From positions 1-64,000 of the forward strand of contig CAZEBW010000010.1 in assembly GCA_964510205.1 (NCBI GenBank): DNA of 64,000 nucleotides. The letters are read 5' to 3'. The notes beneath the pieces were generated by a model, which did not search any database, had not been told where the DNA came from, and saw only the letters and a list, made by a program, of their open reading frames with translations. The stretch is from CAZEBW01 sp964510205. Lineage in GTDB: Bacteria > Chloroflexota > Anaerolineae > VGOG01. Positions 37,502 through 45,913 of this stretch are shown piece after piece. Each line of letters opens with the position of its first letter. Position 1 is the stretch's first letter. The position numbers were made by a program, and so were the translations under genes.

Positions 37502-39115
37502 TCACCGCACTTTGCGCGTGTAATCGGGTAACAAGATGGGTGATACAATGGGATCCTCTATCCCCGCCTCCTCCAAATTCCTGTTCCACTCGTCCACGTG
37601 GGCCAGGGTGAGCTTGCCTAACTCCACCTGCTTGGCCCGCAGGGCCGCAGCGCGGCCAGCACGGCGACCAAAGACGGTGATCTCCAACAGCGAGTTGCCC
37701 ATCAGGCGGTTGCGACCGTGCACCCCGCCGGAGATCTCGCCAGCCCCGAACAAGTTCGGGACTCCAGAAACGGATCCGTCGGGCTTCAGAGCCACACCCC
37801 CGTTTTGATAATGCAACGTGAGATAGACCAACATAGGCTGCTGAGTGATGTCAATGTCGAAGCGCTTGAACTGACGCACCATGGCCGGCAGCTTCCCCTC
37901 GATGGTGCCCGGACCGTGCAGGATGTTGATCATGGGCGAGTCCAGCCAGACCCCCAGCATCCCGGAGGGCGTCTCCACCCCCTTGCCCCGTTCCACACAT
38001 TCGCGGATGAAGGCCGAGGCCTCGACGTCGCGGGTCTCACGGGGGTAGACGAACTGCTCGCCGTCAATGTTGCACACCTGCGCTCCCAGCCCCCTCACCT
38101 TCTCGGTCACCAATTGCCCCACGATCTGCTCTGGGTATGCGGCGCCGGTGGGATGATACTGCATCGTGTCCTGGTGCAGGAGCTTGGCCCCCACGCGATA
38201 GGCCAGGATCAGCCCGTCGCCAGTGGCCCCGTAGTGGTTGGTGGTGGCGAAATCTTGGTAGTGCAACCGCCCGCTGCCCCCCGTGGCGATGATGGTGGAT
38301 TTGGCCCGCACCACCAAATGCTCGCCCGTCTCTATGTTCTGCAGGATAGCTCCGGCTACCTGGCCTTTGTCGTCCACGAGAAGCTCAATGGCCGGCGCGA
38401 ACTCCAGCACGGCGATGTCCTCGGGATAGCTGCGCACCTCGTCGCGCAGGACGCGCATGATGCCCGCGCCGGAATAGTCCCTGGCCGAGTGCATCCGCTG
38501 GCGAGAGGTGCCGCCGCCGTGAATGCTGACTATGGTGCCGTCGGGCTCCTTGTCGAACATGACGCCCAGGCCCTCCAGCCAATCTATGGCCAATGGAGCG
38601 TCCTTCACCAAAGCCTCCACCAAATCAGGATCGTTGGTGAAATGGCCGCCTCCGATCACGTCCAGATAGTGGATGGCCGGCGAATCGTTGGCTTTGTCAG
38701 CGGCCTGGATGCCGCCCTGGGCCATCATGGTGTTGGCGTCGCCAAAGCGCAGCTTGGTGGCCAAGATGACACGAGCGCCGTTCTCCCGCGCCAGAAGCGC
38801 CGCCGAAGCGCCAGCCCCACCCCCGCCGATGACCAGCACATCGGTGTCGTGGTCTATGACGGTCAAATCCAAAGCATCAGACGCCAGATGGCTGCGGCCC
38901 TCCAGGACTTCCACCAGTTCGTTGGGCGCCTTCTCTCCCTTGTTCGGTCCCACTCGGATCTCCCGAAAGCCTTCGGCCCGATAATCGGGGTGAAACCTCT
39001 CCAGCACCTCCTGTTTCTGTTCAGGCGTCATCATGGGGAAAGTCTCTTGCAACCGACCCGGCCGAGTGGCCTCTACCTTCTTGATGGACTCGCGCATCTC
39101 AGGGGTATAACTCAT
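37502..39115 (-). CDS. Fumarate reductase/succinate dehydrogenase flavoprotein
   Basis: FAD enzyme that interconverts fumarate and succinate. A 90-residue N-terminal extension of unknown role precedes the FAD-binding Rossmann motif VLVIGGGGAGASAALLA (about residues 93-110). The covalent-flavin or substrate region includes GGGTSRQRMHSARDYSG, TTNHYGATGDG and QYHPTGAAYP, and the C-terminal active-site loop includes GGVHGRNRLMGNSLLE. The 537 residues and the extension differ from standard SdhA. It pairs with the iron-sulfur protein just upstream. No membrane anchor is encoded. With HdrABC genes in the same run, electrons probably come from a soluble Hdr-like module (Tfr-like). Confidence 0.85.
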   Translation of the reverse strand: MSYTPEMRESIKKVEATRPGRLQETFPMMTPEQKQEVLERFHPDYRAEGFREIRVGPNKGEKAPNELVEVLEGRSHLASDALDLTVIDHDTDVLVIGGGGAGASAALLARENGARVILATKLRFGDANTMMAQGGIQAADKANDSPAIHYLDVIGGGHFTNDPDLVEALVKDAPLAIDWLEGLGVMFDKEPDGTIVSIHGGGTSRQRMHSARDYSGAGIMRVLRDEVRSYPEDIAVLEFAPAIELLVDDKGQVAGAILQNIETGEHLVVRAKSTIIATGGSGRLHYQDFATTNHYGATGDGLILAYRVGAKLLHQDTMQYHPTGAAYPEQIVGQLVTEKVRGLGAQVCNIDGEQFVYPRETRDVEASAFIRECVERGKGVETPSGMLGVWLDSPMINILHGPGTIEGKLPAMVRQFKRFDIDITQQPMLVYLTLHYQNGGVALKPDGSVSGVPNLFGAGEISGGVHGRNRLMGNSLLEITVFGRRAGRAAALRAKQVELGKLTLAHVDEWNRNLEEAGIEDPIVSPILLPDYTRKVR

Positions 39116-39138
39116 AGTGTATCTCCTTGTTTGGTAAA

Positions 39139-39214
39139 CAGGGAATCAGGGAACTAGGGAATCAGGCCATCTACTCACCGCCTCATTGCCTGATCACTGA
39201 TTCCCTGATCACTG
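39139..39214. repeat. Octamer-type spacer repeat (GGGAATCA)
   Basis: GGGAATCAGG and its relatives recur, followed by the inverted form (CTGATTCCCTGATC), between the flavoprotein and iron-sulfur subunit genes. A related stretch lies at 42696-42750. Confidence 0.55.
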
Positions 39215-39223
39215 ACAACATCC

Positions 39224-39904
39224 CTAATCCGGCTCGATATCCCGCTCGTTGTATCTCCGACGCAGCTCCTCGTCGCCCAATGACTTCATCTCCGCCAGCG
39301 CTTGGTCGAACTCGCCGGCCTCAATCTCTGCCACCCGCTGGCTCAGATGCTCGGCCTTGGGGGCCAGGTACTTGCCATAGAGGCGGCGGCAGAGAATGGC
39401 GATGTTGTACTGCGCCTCCTCGGCCGGGCAGCGGGCCGCACACAGGCCGCACATGATGCAGTCGAAGGACTCGTCGGCTACAGCGGCAATGTCGCCTCGC
39501 ATGGCCTTGGCCATGTAATCCTTGACATCTATGTCTTGAGGGCAAGATTTAGTACACGTGCCGCAGCTCAGGCAGCGCATCAACTCAGGATAGACCTGCA
39601 CTAAGGTCTCGAAAGTCGGCTCCAGTTCGTGCAGTTTATACGGAGCGCGCTCGGCAGGGAAGAAGGGAATCTGGGCGATGTACATCTCGGGTTCCACCAC
39701 CGCCTGGCAGGCCAGAGCCACCTTGAGGCGGTAGTCGCCCGCTGTGCGATAGACCGTGGCGCAAGCGCCGCAGAAGCCGCCTCGGCAGCCCGCTCCCCGC
39801 ACCAGCTTATAGCCGGCGTACTCCATGGCCTTCATGATCGTCAGGGTAGGGGGAACCTCGTACCCCTTCCCCATGATGTAGATCGTAATCAACTCTTCAG
39901 GCAT
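39224..39904 (-). CDS. Fumarate reductase-like iron-sulfur subunit
   Basis: Electron-transfer partner of the flavoprotein. The N-terminal domain holds a [2Fe-2S] site (CRGGFCGAC near residues 40-47, with a later Cys in ALACQ). The C-terminal domain holds two clusters (CLSCGTCTKSCP near 110 and CIMCGLCAARCP near 148). The order fits SdhB/FrdB or TfrB without the CCG domain. I start it at 39904 because GGAGG lies 7 bases upstream; the longer frame has no site. It is 226 residues. The spacer to the flavoprotein gene is filled by the octamer-type repeat. Confidence 0.87.
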   Translation of the reverse strand: MPEELITIYIMGKGYEVPPTLTIMKAMEYAGYKLVRGAGCRGGFCGACATVYRTAGDYRLKVALACQAVVEPEMYIAQIPFFPAERAPYKLHELEPTFETLVQVYPELMRCLSCGTCTKSCPQDIDVKDYMAKAMRGDIAAVADESFDCIMCGLCAARCPAEEAQYNIAILCRRLYGKYLAPKAEHLSQRVAEIEAGEFDQALAEMKSLGDEELRRRYNERDIEPD

Positions 39905-40042
39905 TGCAAAACCTCCAAAGAACAACGGATCGGCAGGATGGACGGATCAGGCTACGTAGTTGGCAGGGCCATAGCATACAGCCCAGCATCCACAAATCCT
40001 GCACATTCGTCTTCATTGAGATGACAACACTAGATTGGCAGG

Positions 40043-40130
40043 GGTGTGGCTAAAACTTGTGGTAGTGACGACTTTAGTCGTTCCAAGCGACTGAAGTCGC
40101 TACTACCTTCCACAGATTTTAGCCACACTC
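40043..40130. mobile_element. 88-bp palindromic element with direct flanking repeat
   Basis: The ends GGTGTGGCTAAAA and TTTTAGCCACACTC are inverted repeats, and the centre has GACGACTTTAGTCG and GCGACTGAAGTCGC stems. The element is flanked by a perfect 10-bp direct repeat GATTGGCAGG (40033-40042 and 40131-40140), as expected for a target duplication. No ORF. It lies between the CBS-ACT gene and the iron-sulfur subunit gene. Confidence 0.75.
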
Positions 40131-40210
40131 GATTGGCAGGATGAACAGCTCAAGCGACCTGGACAGGTCACAAATCCGCAAATCCTGCACATCCGTGTTC
40201 TAAAAGCAGC

Positions 40211-40855
40211 CTAAATCTCCCGCACGTCCACGATTTCCATGCCCAGGGCTTCCATGGCCGACACCAATTCGTCTTGACCCACGTCTTCGACCTTGACCGT
40301 GATCAAACGATTGATGGCATTCTCTCCCACGAAGGTTCCTAAGCTGATGATGTTGCCGCCCATTTCGGCGATATCGCGGGTGATAGCGGCCAGCACACCC
40401 TTCTGCTCCGGGACAAGCATGGTCAGCCTGACGCCCTTTTCTCTAGCTCCAAGAAGCTCCAGGAAGATGCAGAAGAGGTCTGTCTCGGTGATGATGCCCA
40501 CCAGCTTGCCATCGCGCATCACGGGCAAGCTGCCGATTTTGTTGTCGGCCATGATACGGGCCGCTTCCTCCAGGGGGGTGTACTCGGTGGCGGTGATCAC
40601 CTCCTTGGTCATCACGTCCTGCACCTTGATCTTGGAAATCAGGTAGTGCAGTTCGTGGATGCTCAACGATGTGGCTGGCGAGGGGGAGACGTACAACAGG
40701 TCTTTCTCGGCAACCATGCCCACCAGCTTGCTCTTCTTGTCTAACACGGGCAACCGCCGCACCTTCGAGTCCCGCATCAGCTTAAGCGCTTCATCAATGG
40801 GAGTATCGGGATGGGTGACAATAGGACGCTTGGTCATTCTTTCGCCTACTAACAT
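40211..40855 (-). CDS. CBS-pair and ACT domain protein (AcuB-like)
   Basis: Two CBS domains (about residues 1-55 and 75-130) form an adenine-nucleotide-sensing pair, followed by an ACT domain (about 140-214, VRLTMLVPEQKGVLAAITRD), which often binds small metabolites. The arrangement is that of AcuB-like regulators. The start at 40855 follows GGAGG by 7 bases. It lies inside the Hdr/fumarate reductase run, so it may adjust that pathway to energy charge. This role is an inference; no catalytic motif is present. Confidence 0.8.
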   Translation of the reverse strand: MLVGERMTKRPIVTHPDTPIDEALKLMRDSKVRRLPVLDKKSKLVGMVAEKDLLYVSPSPATSLSIHELHYLISKIKVQDVMTKEVITATEYTPLEEAARIMADNKIGSLPVMRDGKLVGIITETDLFCIFLELLGAREKGVRLTMLVPEQKGVLAAITRDIAEMGGNIISLGTFVGENAINRLITVKVEDVGQDELVSAMEALGMEIVDVREI

Positions 40856-40880
40856 TTTTACACCTCCTTGATTTTGATGG

Positions 40881-40942
40881 TCAAACGTCAAGCGCCACCA
40901 TCACGTTTCACGTTTGACGTTTCACGCTTCACGTTTTACGTT
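40881..40942. repeat. Heptamer-type spacer repeat (CGTTTCA)
   Basis: CGTTTCA or a one-base variant recurs with period 7 (CACGTTTCACGTTTGACG and onward) between the CBS-ACT gene and the first hdrA-like gene. A short stretch of the same motif lies at 62535-62558. Confidence 0.6.
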
Positions 40943-42678
40943 AACGCTTCCACCATGGCCAGTATCTGCCCCGTGGTGAAGTTCCGCACCGCCGAGGCCT
41001 TGTTGGGACAGGCCACCACGCAAGCGCTGCAACCCTGACAGAGAGCCACGTTGACAGTGGCCAATTCTTTCCAGGGGTGTATCTCACGAGCCTCGTAGGG
41101 GCAAGCTTCTACGCACAAGCCGCAAGCGGAGCACAGTTCCTCGTCCACGTAGGCGATGATGGGCTCCTGCACCATCTCGCGCTGGGAGAAGAGGGAGAGC
41201 ACCTTGGCCGCCGCGCCGCTGGCCTGGGCCATCGTCTCGGGGATGTCCTTGGCGAACTGAGCCGCGCCGGCCAAGTAGATGCCCGCCGTCAGGCTCTCCA
41301 CGGGACGCAGCTTGGGATGGGCTTCGCTGAAGAAACCGTGCTCGTCGGTGGCTATTCGCAAACGCTGGCCCAGATCCTTAGCCCCTTCGCTGGGCACAGT
41401 AGCTGTGGCCAGCACCACCAAATCGGCCGCCACCTCCAGCGGCTTGCTCGTCAGCGTGTCCGCCCCCCAAACCATCACCCTGCCATCTTCCTGGAAGACC
41501 TTCGACACCTTGCCCCGCAGGTAGAGCACATCGTGCTGCTCCATGGCCTGCTGCACGAACTCCTCGTAGCCCTTGCCCGCCGAGCGGATGTCAATGTAGA
41601 ACACGTAGGCCTGCCCCTCCGGAACCCGCTGCTTGTACATGATGGTTTGCTTGGCCACGTACATGCAGCAGACTTTGGAACAGTAGGGCATGTGCAGCTC
41701 CGGGTCGCGGGAGCCAGCGCACTGCACCCAGACGACCTCCTGGGGCACCCTCCCGTCCGAAGGCCGGCGAATCGGGCCATCGGCGGCCAGCATCTGCTCG
41801 AACTGCAAGCCGTCAACGACATCGGGATACTGACCGCCGCCGTACTGACCCAGTTTCTCCTGGGGATAAAGGTCGTAGCCGGTGGCAACGATGATAGCGC
41901 CGACGTCGTAAACTCGTGGATTCGGGATTCGTAAATTCGTAGATTCCGACGAGTCTACGAATTCCGAATTTACGAATCTACGAACCTTGACCGTGAAATT
42001 GCCCACGTAGCCGCCGAGCTCCTCCACCTCCGCCTCGGCGACGACCTCGATGTGGGGATGCTGAGTGACGGCTTCGATTTTGGAGGCCAACAGGTCGGGC
42101 GCGGTGTCGAAGTTGAGATAGGTGCTGGAGAGCTGCGCCATGCGCCCGCCCAGGTGCGGCTTCTTTTCGACCAAGACCACGGGATAGCCAGCCTCGGCGA
42201 TGTCCAGCGCGGCCTGCATGCCGGCGACGCCCCCGCCAATGACCAGGGCCCTCTTGACCAGGGGCAGGGTCAAGGGTATCAGCGACTCGTCGTAGCGCAC
42301 TTTCTCCACGATGGTCTTGATGGTTTCAATGGCTTTGTCGGTCGCTTTCTCGGGCTGTGACTGATGCACCCAGGAGCATTGCTCCCGAATGTTGGCGATT
42401 TCGCACAGATAGGGATTCAGTCCAGCGGCGCCCGTCGCCTTGCGGAAAGTGACCTCGTGCATGGTCGGGGAACAAGCGGCGACGATGACGCCGTCCAGGT
42501 CGTGCTCGGCGATGGCCTGCTTGATGAGGTCCTGTCCTGGATCGGAACACATGTATTTGTAGTCCACCGAGTAGACTACGCCTGGATAATCGCGGATCTC
42601 TTCGGCTACCCGTTCCACGTCCACCGTGCCGGCGATGTTCAGGCCACAGTGGCAGACGAAAACGCCAATCCTACTCAC
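40936..42678 (-). CDS. hdrA: HdrA-like flavoprotein (full-length type)
   Basis: HdrA is the FAD subunit of heterodisulfide-reductase complexes and can bifurcate electrons. The 580-residue protein has the N-terminal HdrA domain (CHCGLNIAGTVDV, residues 9-21), the FAD motif VIGGGVAGMQAALDIAEAG near 146, and GSRDPELHMPYCSKVCCMYV. Two C-terminal [4Fe-4S] motifs follow (CSACGLCVEACP and CQGCSACVVACP, about 515-560). The internal ferredoxin segment found in the second HdrA here is missing. In its place residues about 233-257 are encoded by a palindromic spacer-type repeat. The start is a GTG. Confidence 0.88.
   Translation of the reverse strand: MSRIGVFVCHCGLNIAGTVDVERVAEEIRDYPGVVYSVDYKYMCSDPGQDLIKQAIAEHDLDGVIVAACSPTMHEVTFRKATGAAGLNPYLCEIANIREQCSWVHQSQPEKATDKAIETIKTIVEKVRYDESLIPLTLPLVKRALVIGGGVAGMQAALDIAEAGYPVVLVEKKPHLGGRMAQLSSTYLNFDTAPDLLASKIEAVTQHPHIEVVAEAEVEELGGYVGNFTVKVRRFVNSEFVDSSESTNLRIPNPRVYDVGAIIVATGYDLYPQEKLGQYGGGQYPDVVDGLQFEQMLAADGPIRRPSDGRVPQEVVWVQCAGSRDPELHMPYCSKVCCMYVAKQTIMYKQRVPEGQAYVFYIDIRSAGKGYEEFVQQAMEQHDVLYLRGKVSKVFQEDGRVMVWGADTLTSKPLEVAADLVVLATATVPSEGAKDLGQRLRIATDEHGFFSEAHPKLRPVESLTAGIYLAGAAQFAKDIPETMAQASGAAAKVLSLFSQREMVQEPIIAYVDEELCSACGLCVEACPYEAREIHPWKELATVNVALCQGCSACVVACPNKASAVRNFTTGQILAMVEALT
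41908..41986. repeat. Palindromic octamer repeat inside hdrA
   Basis: GATTCGTA-type repeats followed by their inverse (TTTACGAATCTACGAA) lie within the coding frame and add about 25 residues without breaking it. The same motif fills the spacer at 48063-48143, so it appears to be a mobile or amplifying repeat that landed in the gene. Confidence 0.7.
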
Positions 42679-42695
42679 TCAATCCATCTCCTACG

Positions 42696-42750
42696 TTCGG
42701 GATTCGGGGAATGCCTGATTCCCTGATTCCCTGATCCCCCGATTCCCTGG
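42696..42750. repeat. Octamer-type spacer repeat (CTGATTCC)
   Basis: CTGATTCC is repeated with period 8 in the spacer upstream of hdrA. The same motif occurs at 39139-39214. Confidence 0.55.
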
Positions 42751-42753
42751 TCA

Positions 42754-43284
42754 CTAATCCCACACCTCTCCCCCACTGGCTTCCCAATTCACCCGCCCTT
42801 CGGCCACGACGCCCATCTTTCGCAAGGCGCGATACAGCCGCTCCTCCCAGACGTCGCCGTGGAGAAGCTCGTTCACCTCCCGCGCCCGCATCAACCGCTC
42901 CCAGGTGGTGATGATGAAGGTGATGCGCCGCCACTTCTGGCTCACAATCGGATGGGCCAGCCGCTCGAGCTCCCCCAGGCGGATTCTATAGTAATCCTCT
43001 TGAGCGCGGGGGTGAGAAGCCTCTTGGGGCAAAAGCTCAACGCGCTTGACGGTTTCCCATTCTTGGGCCTCGGCCCAATAGTTGATGGCCCACCTGTCGG
43101 ATCCAAAGATCCTGGTCTGATAGAACGCCAGGACAGGGGCGTTGATGGCCCTAGCCGGGGCGCGCTTGACGGGGATGCGATACCAGTGCTCGTCCCGGGC
43201 GATGGCGAAATCACGACGGTTGTTCATAATGGCCACCAGCACCGTGGTGTAGGGGCCGAAATCGTGCCTCAAGACGAACTCCAC
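42754..43284 (-). CDS. Conserved-looking protein, unknown function
   Basis: Up to 176 residues. It has a strongly patterned segment, NNRRDFAIARDEHWYRIPV, then WAINYWAEAQEWETV, and a basic C-terminal half (SQKWRRITFIITTWERLM). I recall similar proteins in Chloroflexota but no function. It contains no membrane segment and no Cys motif. The upstream start (GTG at 43284) overlaps the end of the second hdrA by 16 bases. An ATG at 43227 is an alternative that would begin at NNRRDF. Neither has a strong ribosome binding site. It is unlikely to be a redox subunit. Confidence 0.6.
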   Translation of the reverse strand: MEFVLRHDFGPYTTVLVAIMNNRRDFAIARDEHWYRIPVKRAPARAINAPVLAFYQTRIFGSDRWAINYWAEAQEWETVKRVELLPQEASHPRAQEDYYRIRLGELERLAHPIVSQKWRRITFIITTWERLMRAREVNELLHGDVWEERLYRALRKMGVVAEGRVNWEASGGEVWD

Positions 43285-44582
43285 CTGGTGAACAGAGACA
43301 GCACTTTGCCCGCCGCGCCGCTCCCCTGGGCCACAGTTTCAGGGATGTCCTTCGGTCCCAGACCCGCTCCCGCCACGAAGATACCCGGCCGCCCCGTCTC
43401 CACAGGAGCCATGTTCCCATCGGACTCGGTGTAGAATCCGCTCTCGCCAACCTCTACGCCCAGCATCCGGCCCAATTCATCGGCTCCAGCCGTGGGCACA
43501 GTGGCCGTGGCCAGCACCACCAGATCAGCCGCCACCTCCACAGGCTTCCCGCTCAAGGTGTCGGTGCCCCAGACGATGACCTTGCCGTCGTCCTGGAAGA
43601 TTTTGGACACCTTACCCCGCAGGTAAAGCACCCGTTCCTCTTCCATGGCCCGCCGCACGAACTCCTCGTAGCCCTTGCCCGCCGCGCGGATGTCAATGTA
43701 AAAGACGTAGGCCTGGCCGTCGTGGACGCGATGTTTGTAGAGCATGGCGTGCTTTGCGGTGTACATGCAGCAGATTTTTGAGCAATAGGGCACGCCCAGC
43801 TCCGGATCGCGTGAGCCAGCGCACTGGACGAAGACCACTTCTTTGGGAACCTTGCCATCGGAAGGTCGTTTCACCTGTCCGGCGGTGGGTCCCGAGGCCG
43901 AAAGCAGACGCTCGAAAGACAGCCCGTCAATGACATCCGGTATCCGCCCATAGCCATACTGACCCAGACCCTCCATTGAATAGAGATCATAGCCCGTGGC
44001 CACGACGATGGCTCCTACCCGTTCCTCGACAGTGTACTCCTCCTGCTCGAAGTCAATGGCCTCCACGGGGCAGAACTTCTCGCAGGCGCGGCAGCGGCCC
44101 CGCACAAAGTAAATGCAATTCTCGGCATCAATCACCGGCTTGTTGGGCACCGCCTGGGGCGAGAGGGTGTAGATGGCCTTGCGCTGGCCCATCTGCCGCT
44201 CAAACTCCGACTCCACGCGCTTAGGACATTTCTCCTGGCAAACGCCGCAGCCGGTGCAGAGCTCCCAGTTCACGTAGGCCGGCTTCCGTCGGATGCGGAC
44301 GCGGAAGTCGCCAATATCCCCTTCAATGGATTCCACCTCCGAGTACGTCAGCAGCTTGATGTTATCGTGGTGGCCTACCTCCACCATGCGCGGGGTCAGG
44401 ATACACTGGGCGCAGTCCAGGGTGGGGAAGGTCTCAGATAGCTGCGCCATGCGCCCGCCGATGGAGGGCAGCTTGTCCACCAGCACCACCTCGTAGCCCG
44501 AGTTCGCGATGTCCAACGCAGCCTGCATTCCGGCGATGCCGGCGCCGATGATCAGGGCTCTTTTACATTGCGTTTCCGTCAC
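43269..44582 (-). CDS. HdrA-like flavoprotein (short type with internal ferredoxin)
   Basis: A second, different HdrA. It begins directly with the FAD motif (RALIIGAGIAGMQAALDIANSG) and so lacks the N-terminal domain. It carries an internal ferredoxin (CTGCGVCQEKCPK near residue 93, then CRACEKFCP near 145), with PELGVPYCSKICCMY after it. It ends at AAGKVLSLFTRWSSS and so also lacks the C-terminal ferredoxin domain of the other HdrA. The GTG start at 44582 overlaps the upstream small gene by 20 bases. The two HdrA forms look complementary and may work together. Confidence 0.85.
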   Translation of the reverse strand: MTETQCKRALIIGAGIAGMQAALDIANSGYEVVLVDKLPSIGGRMAQLSETFPTLDCAQCILTPRMVEVGHHDNIKLLTYSEVESIEGDIGDFRVRIRRKPAYVNWELCTGCGVCQEKCPKRVESEFERQMGQRKAIYTLSPQAVPNKPVIDAENCIYFVRGRCRACEKFCPVEAIDFEQEEYTVEERVGAIVVATGYDLYSMEGLGQYGYGRIPDVIDGLSFERLLSASGPTAGQVKRPSDGKVPKEVVFVQCAGSRDPELGVPYCSKICCMYTAKHAMLYKHRVHDGQAYVFYIDIRAAGKGYEEFVRRAMEEERVLYLRGKVSKIFQDDGKVIVWGTDTLSGKPVEVAADLVVLATATVPTAGADELGRMLGVEVGESGFYTESDGNMAPVETGRPGIFVAGAGLGPKDIPETVAQGSGAAGKVLSLFTRWSSS

Positions 44583-44775
44583 CCACCCACTCCAATTCCG
44601 CTATGAATTCTTCCAATCTACGACCTTCACCACGTGCATAGGCTTCTCGTGCTTCGCGTACCCGCCTGACCAGCCCTTCATCATGCTCGTCTTGCAAGTC
44701 TTCGAGAATATCCATCACCGACCAATTCATGAACAAAAGATGCTTCACAAACTCTTCGTCCCCGAAAACCTTCAT
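44563..44775 (-). CDS. Small acidic protein, antitoxin-like
   Basis: A 70-residue protein ending in a helical segment (VREAREAYARGEGRRLEEFI) that resembles the C-terminal region of RelB/ParD-like antitoxins, though no toxin partner is adjacent. It lies between hdrB (2 bases upstream) and the short hdrA (20-base overlap), so it is co-translated with redox genes. It could also be an adaptor or regulatory peptide of the complex. Family assignment is weak. Confidence 0.5.
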   Translation of the reverse strand: MKVFGDEEFVKHLLFMNWSVMDILEDLQDEHDEGLVRRVREAREAYARGEGRRLEEFIAELEWVGDGNAM

Positions 44776-44777
44776 TC

Positions 44778-45647
44778 TCAGATCAGGTTCGCGCCCTCAA
44801 GCAGCGGCCGCGGATCAACGTAGTGCCTTTCCAACTCAAAGTCACTACTATCTAGCCCCAAGGCGATGCCCATGAGCTGAGTGAAATACAGAATAGGGAT
44901 GGACTGGAAGCCGGAATGCCGGCTGCCCATGGCCTTCTGCATCCTGTCCAAGTTGAACTGGCAGAGGGGGCAATTGGTGATCACCAACTCCGCACCGCTG
45001 CGCTGGGCCGAATCGAGAATGGTGAAACTCATCTCCGCCGTCACCTCGGCCGACTTGACGGCCAGATAGGCCCCGCAGCACTCGCCTTTGTGGGAGTAGT
45101 CCACTGTCTCAGCCCCCAGCGCGGTGATCAGATCGTCCAGGGCGCGGGGATTCTCCGGGTCGTCGTAGGCCACCTCACCAGGAGGACGGAGAACCATGCA
45201 GCCGTAGTAGGCAGCGACCTTCAGCCCCGAAAGAGGTTTCTTGACCGCCTCTTTGATCTTGTCGAAGCCGACCTCGTCGCGCAGCACCTGCAGCAGATCG
45301 AGAACTTGCAGGTCGCCGCTGTAGTCGGCCTCAAGGAAGAAGTTGAGCTTCTCGCGGCTGTCCTCGTCCTCGCGGATCACCTTGTTGGTGCGTTTGAGGA
45401 CGTTGTAGCAAGTGGAGCAAGCGACGGCCAGCCGCTGGCCTTCCCGCCGCGCGCTCACCAGCACCTGAGCCGGCCCCGCTAAATCCAGCATGTTATCAAC
45501 CAGCAGCGGAAACGTCGCTCCGCAGCAGTTCCATTCCTCTAACTCGACCAACTCCAGGCCCAGTGCTCGCGTCGAAGCCCGCACCGAGTTGTCGAAACCC
45601 TTGCCTTTGGTGTTTAGGGTGCAGCCGGGGTAGTAGGGCATCTTCAT
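44778..45647 (-). CDS. hdrB: HdrB-like CCG-domain subunit
   Basis: HdrB holds the non-cubane iron-sulfur site that reduces disulfides or related substrates. Two cysteine-rich CCG domains are visible. The first has CTLNTKGKGF, WNCCGATFPL and ACSTCYNV, and the second YYGCMVLRPP, ECCGAYLA and NCPLCQFNLD. The ATG at 45647 begins MKMPYYPGCTL, the normal HdrB N-terminus, with GGAG upstream; longer starts add unrelated residues. It is 289 residues. It is separated from hdrC by an unrelated gene and a cluster of hairpins. Confidence 0.9.
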   Translation of the reverse strand: MKMPYYPGCTLNTKGKGFDNSVRASTRALGLELVELEEWNCCGATFPLLVDNMLDLAGPAQVLVSARREGQRLAVACSTCYNVLKRTNKVIREDEDSREKLNFFLEADYSGDLQVLDLLQVLRDEVGFDKIKEAVKKPLSGLKVAAYYGCMVLRPPGEVAYDDPENPRALDDLITALGAETVDYSHKGECCGAYLAVKSAEVTAEMSFTILDSAQRSGAELVITNCPLCQFNLDRMQKAMGSRHSGFQSIPILYFTQLMGIALGLDSSDFELERHYVDPRPLLEGANLI

Positions 45648-45695
45648 TTTGCCATTCTCCGCAAACAAAGCGAACAAAGAACGAAGCCACAACCA

Positions 45696-45906
45696 CCCGA
45701 CGATGAAGTCGTCGGGCTACAGAGCAACGGGTGATAAATCACCCTTGAAACGGATTCAAAACAAATGCGATTTATCGCATTTTATGTCTCAGCCGAGCTA
45801 TTCATTGCTCGGCCAAGTCCAACAACACTCTACGGGGGGACTACCCGGCAGCGAAAAGTCCGATTTATCGGGCGCTGCTCTGTAGCACGGGCACTTCATG
45901 CCCGTG
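45696..45906. repeat. Cluster of nested palindromes
   Basis: At least six hairpins in 211 bp: CCCGACGATGAAGTCGTCGG at 45696, GGGTGATAAATCACCC (45729-45744), AAATGCGATTTATCGCATTT (45763-45782), a GCCGAGC/GCTCGGC pair (45792-45813), a GCAGCG/CGCTGC pair near 45849-45879 and CACGGGCACTTCATGCCCGT (45886). Outer arms CTACAGAGC (45717) and GCTCTGTAG (45877) enclose most of it. No ORF. Confidence 0.75.
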
Positions 45907-45913
45907 CGGTCTC

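Noticed and set aside
37740..37756. Palindrome CCCGAACAAGTTCGGG as a repeat element
   Set aside because: It encodes the conserved VPNLFGAGE segment of the flavoprotein. A similar palindrome near 17193 is in a spacer, but the match here is explained by coding.
37718..39157. Long open frame antisense to the fumarate reductase flavoprotein
   Set aside because: The sense strand has complete FAD and active-site motifs; the antisense frame has none.
44563..44775. Toxin-antitoxin pair within the Hdr operon
   Set aside because: The small protein resembles an antitoxin tail, but no toxin-like gene is adjacent, so a pair is not supported.
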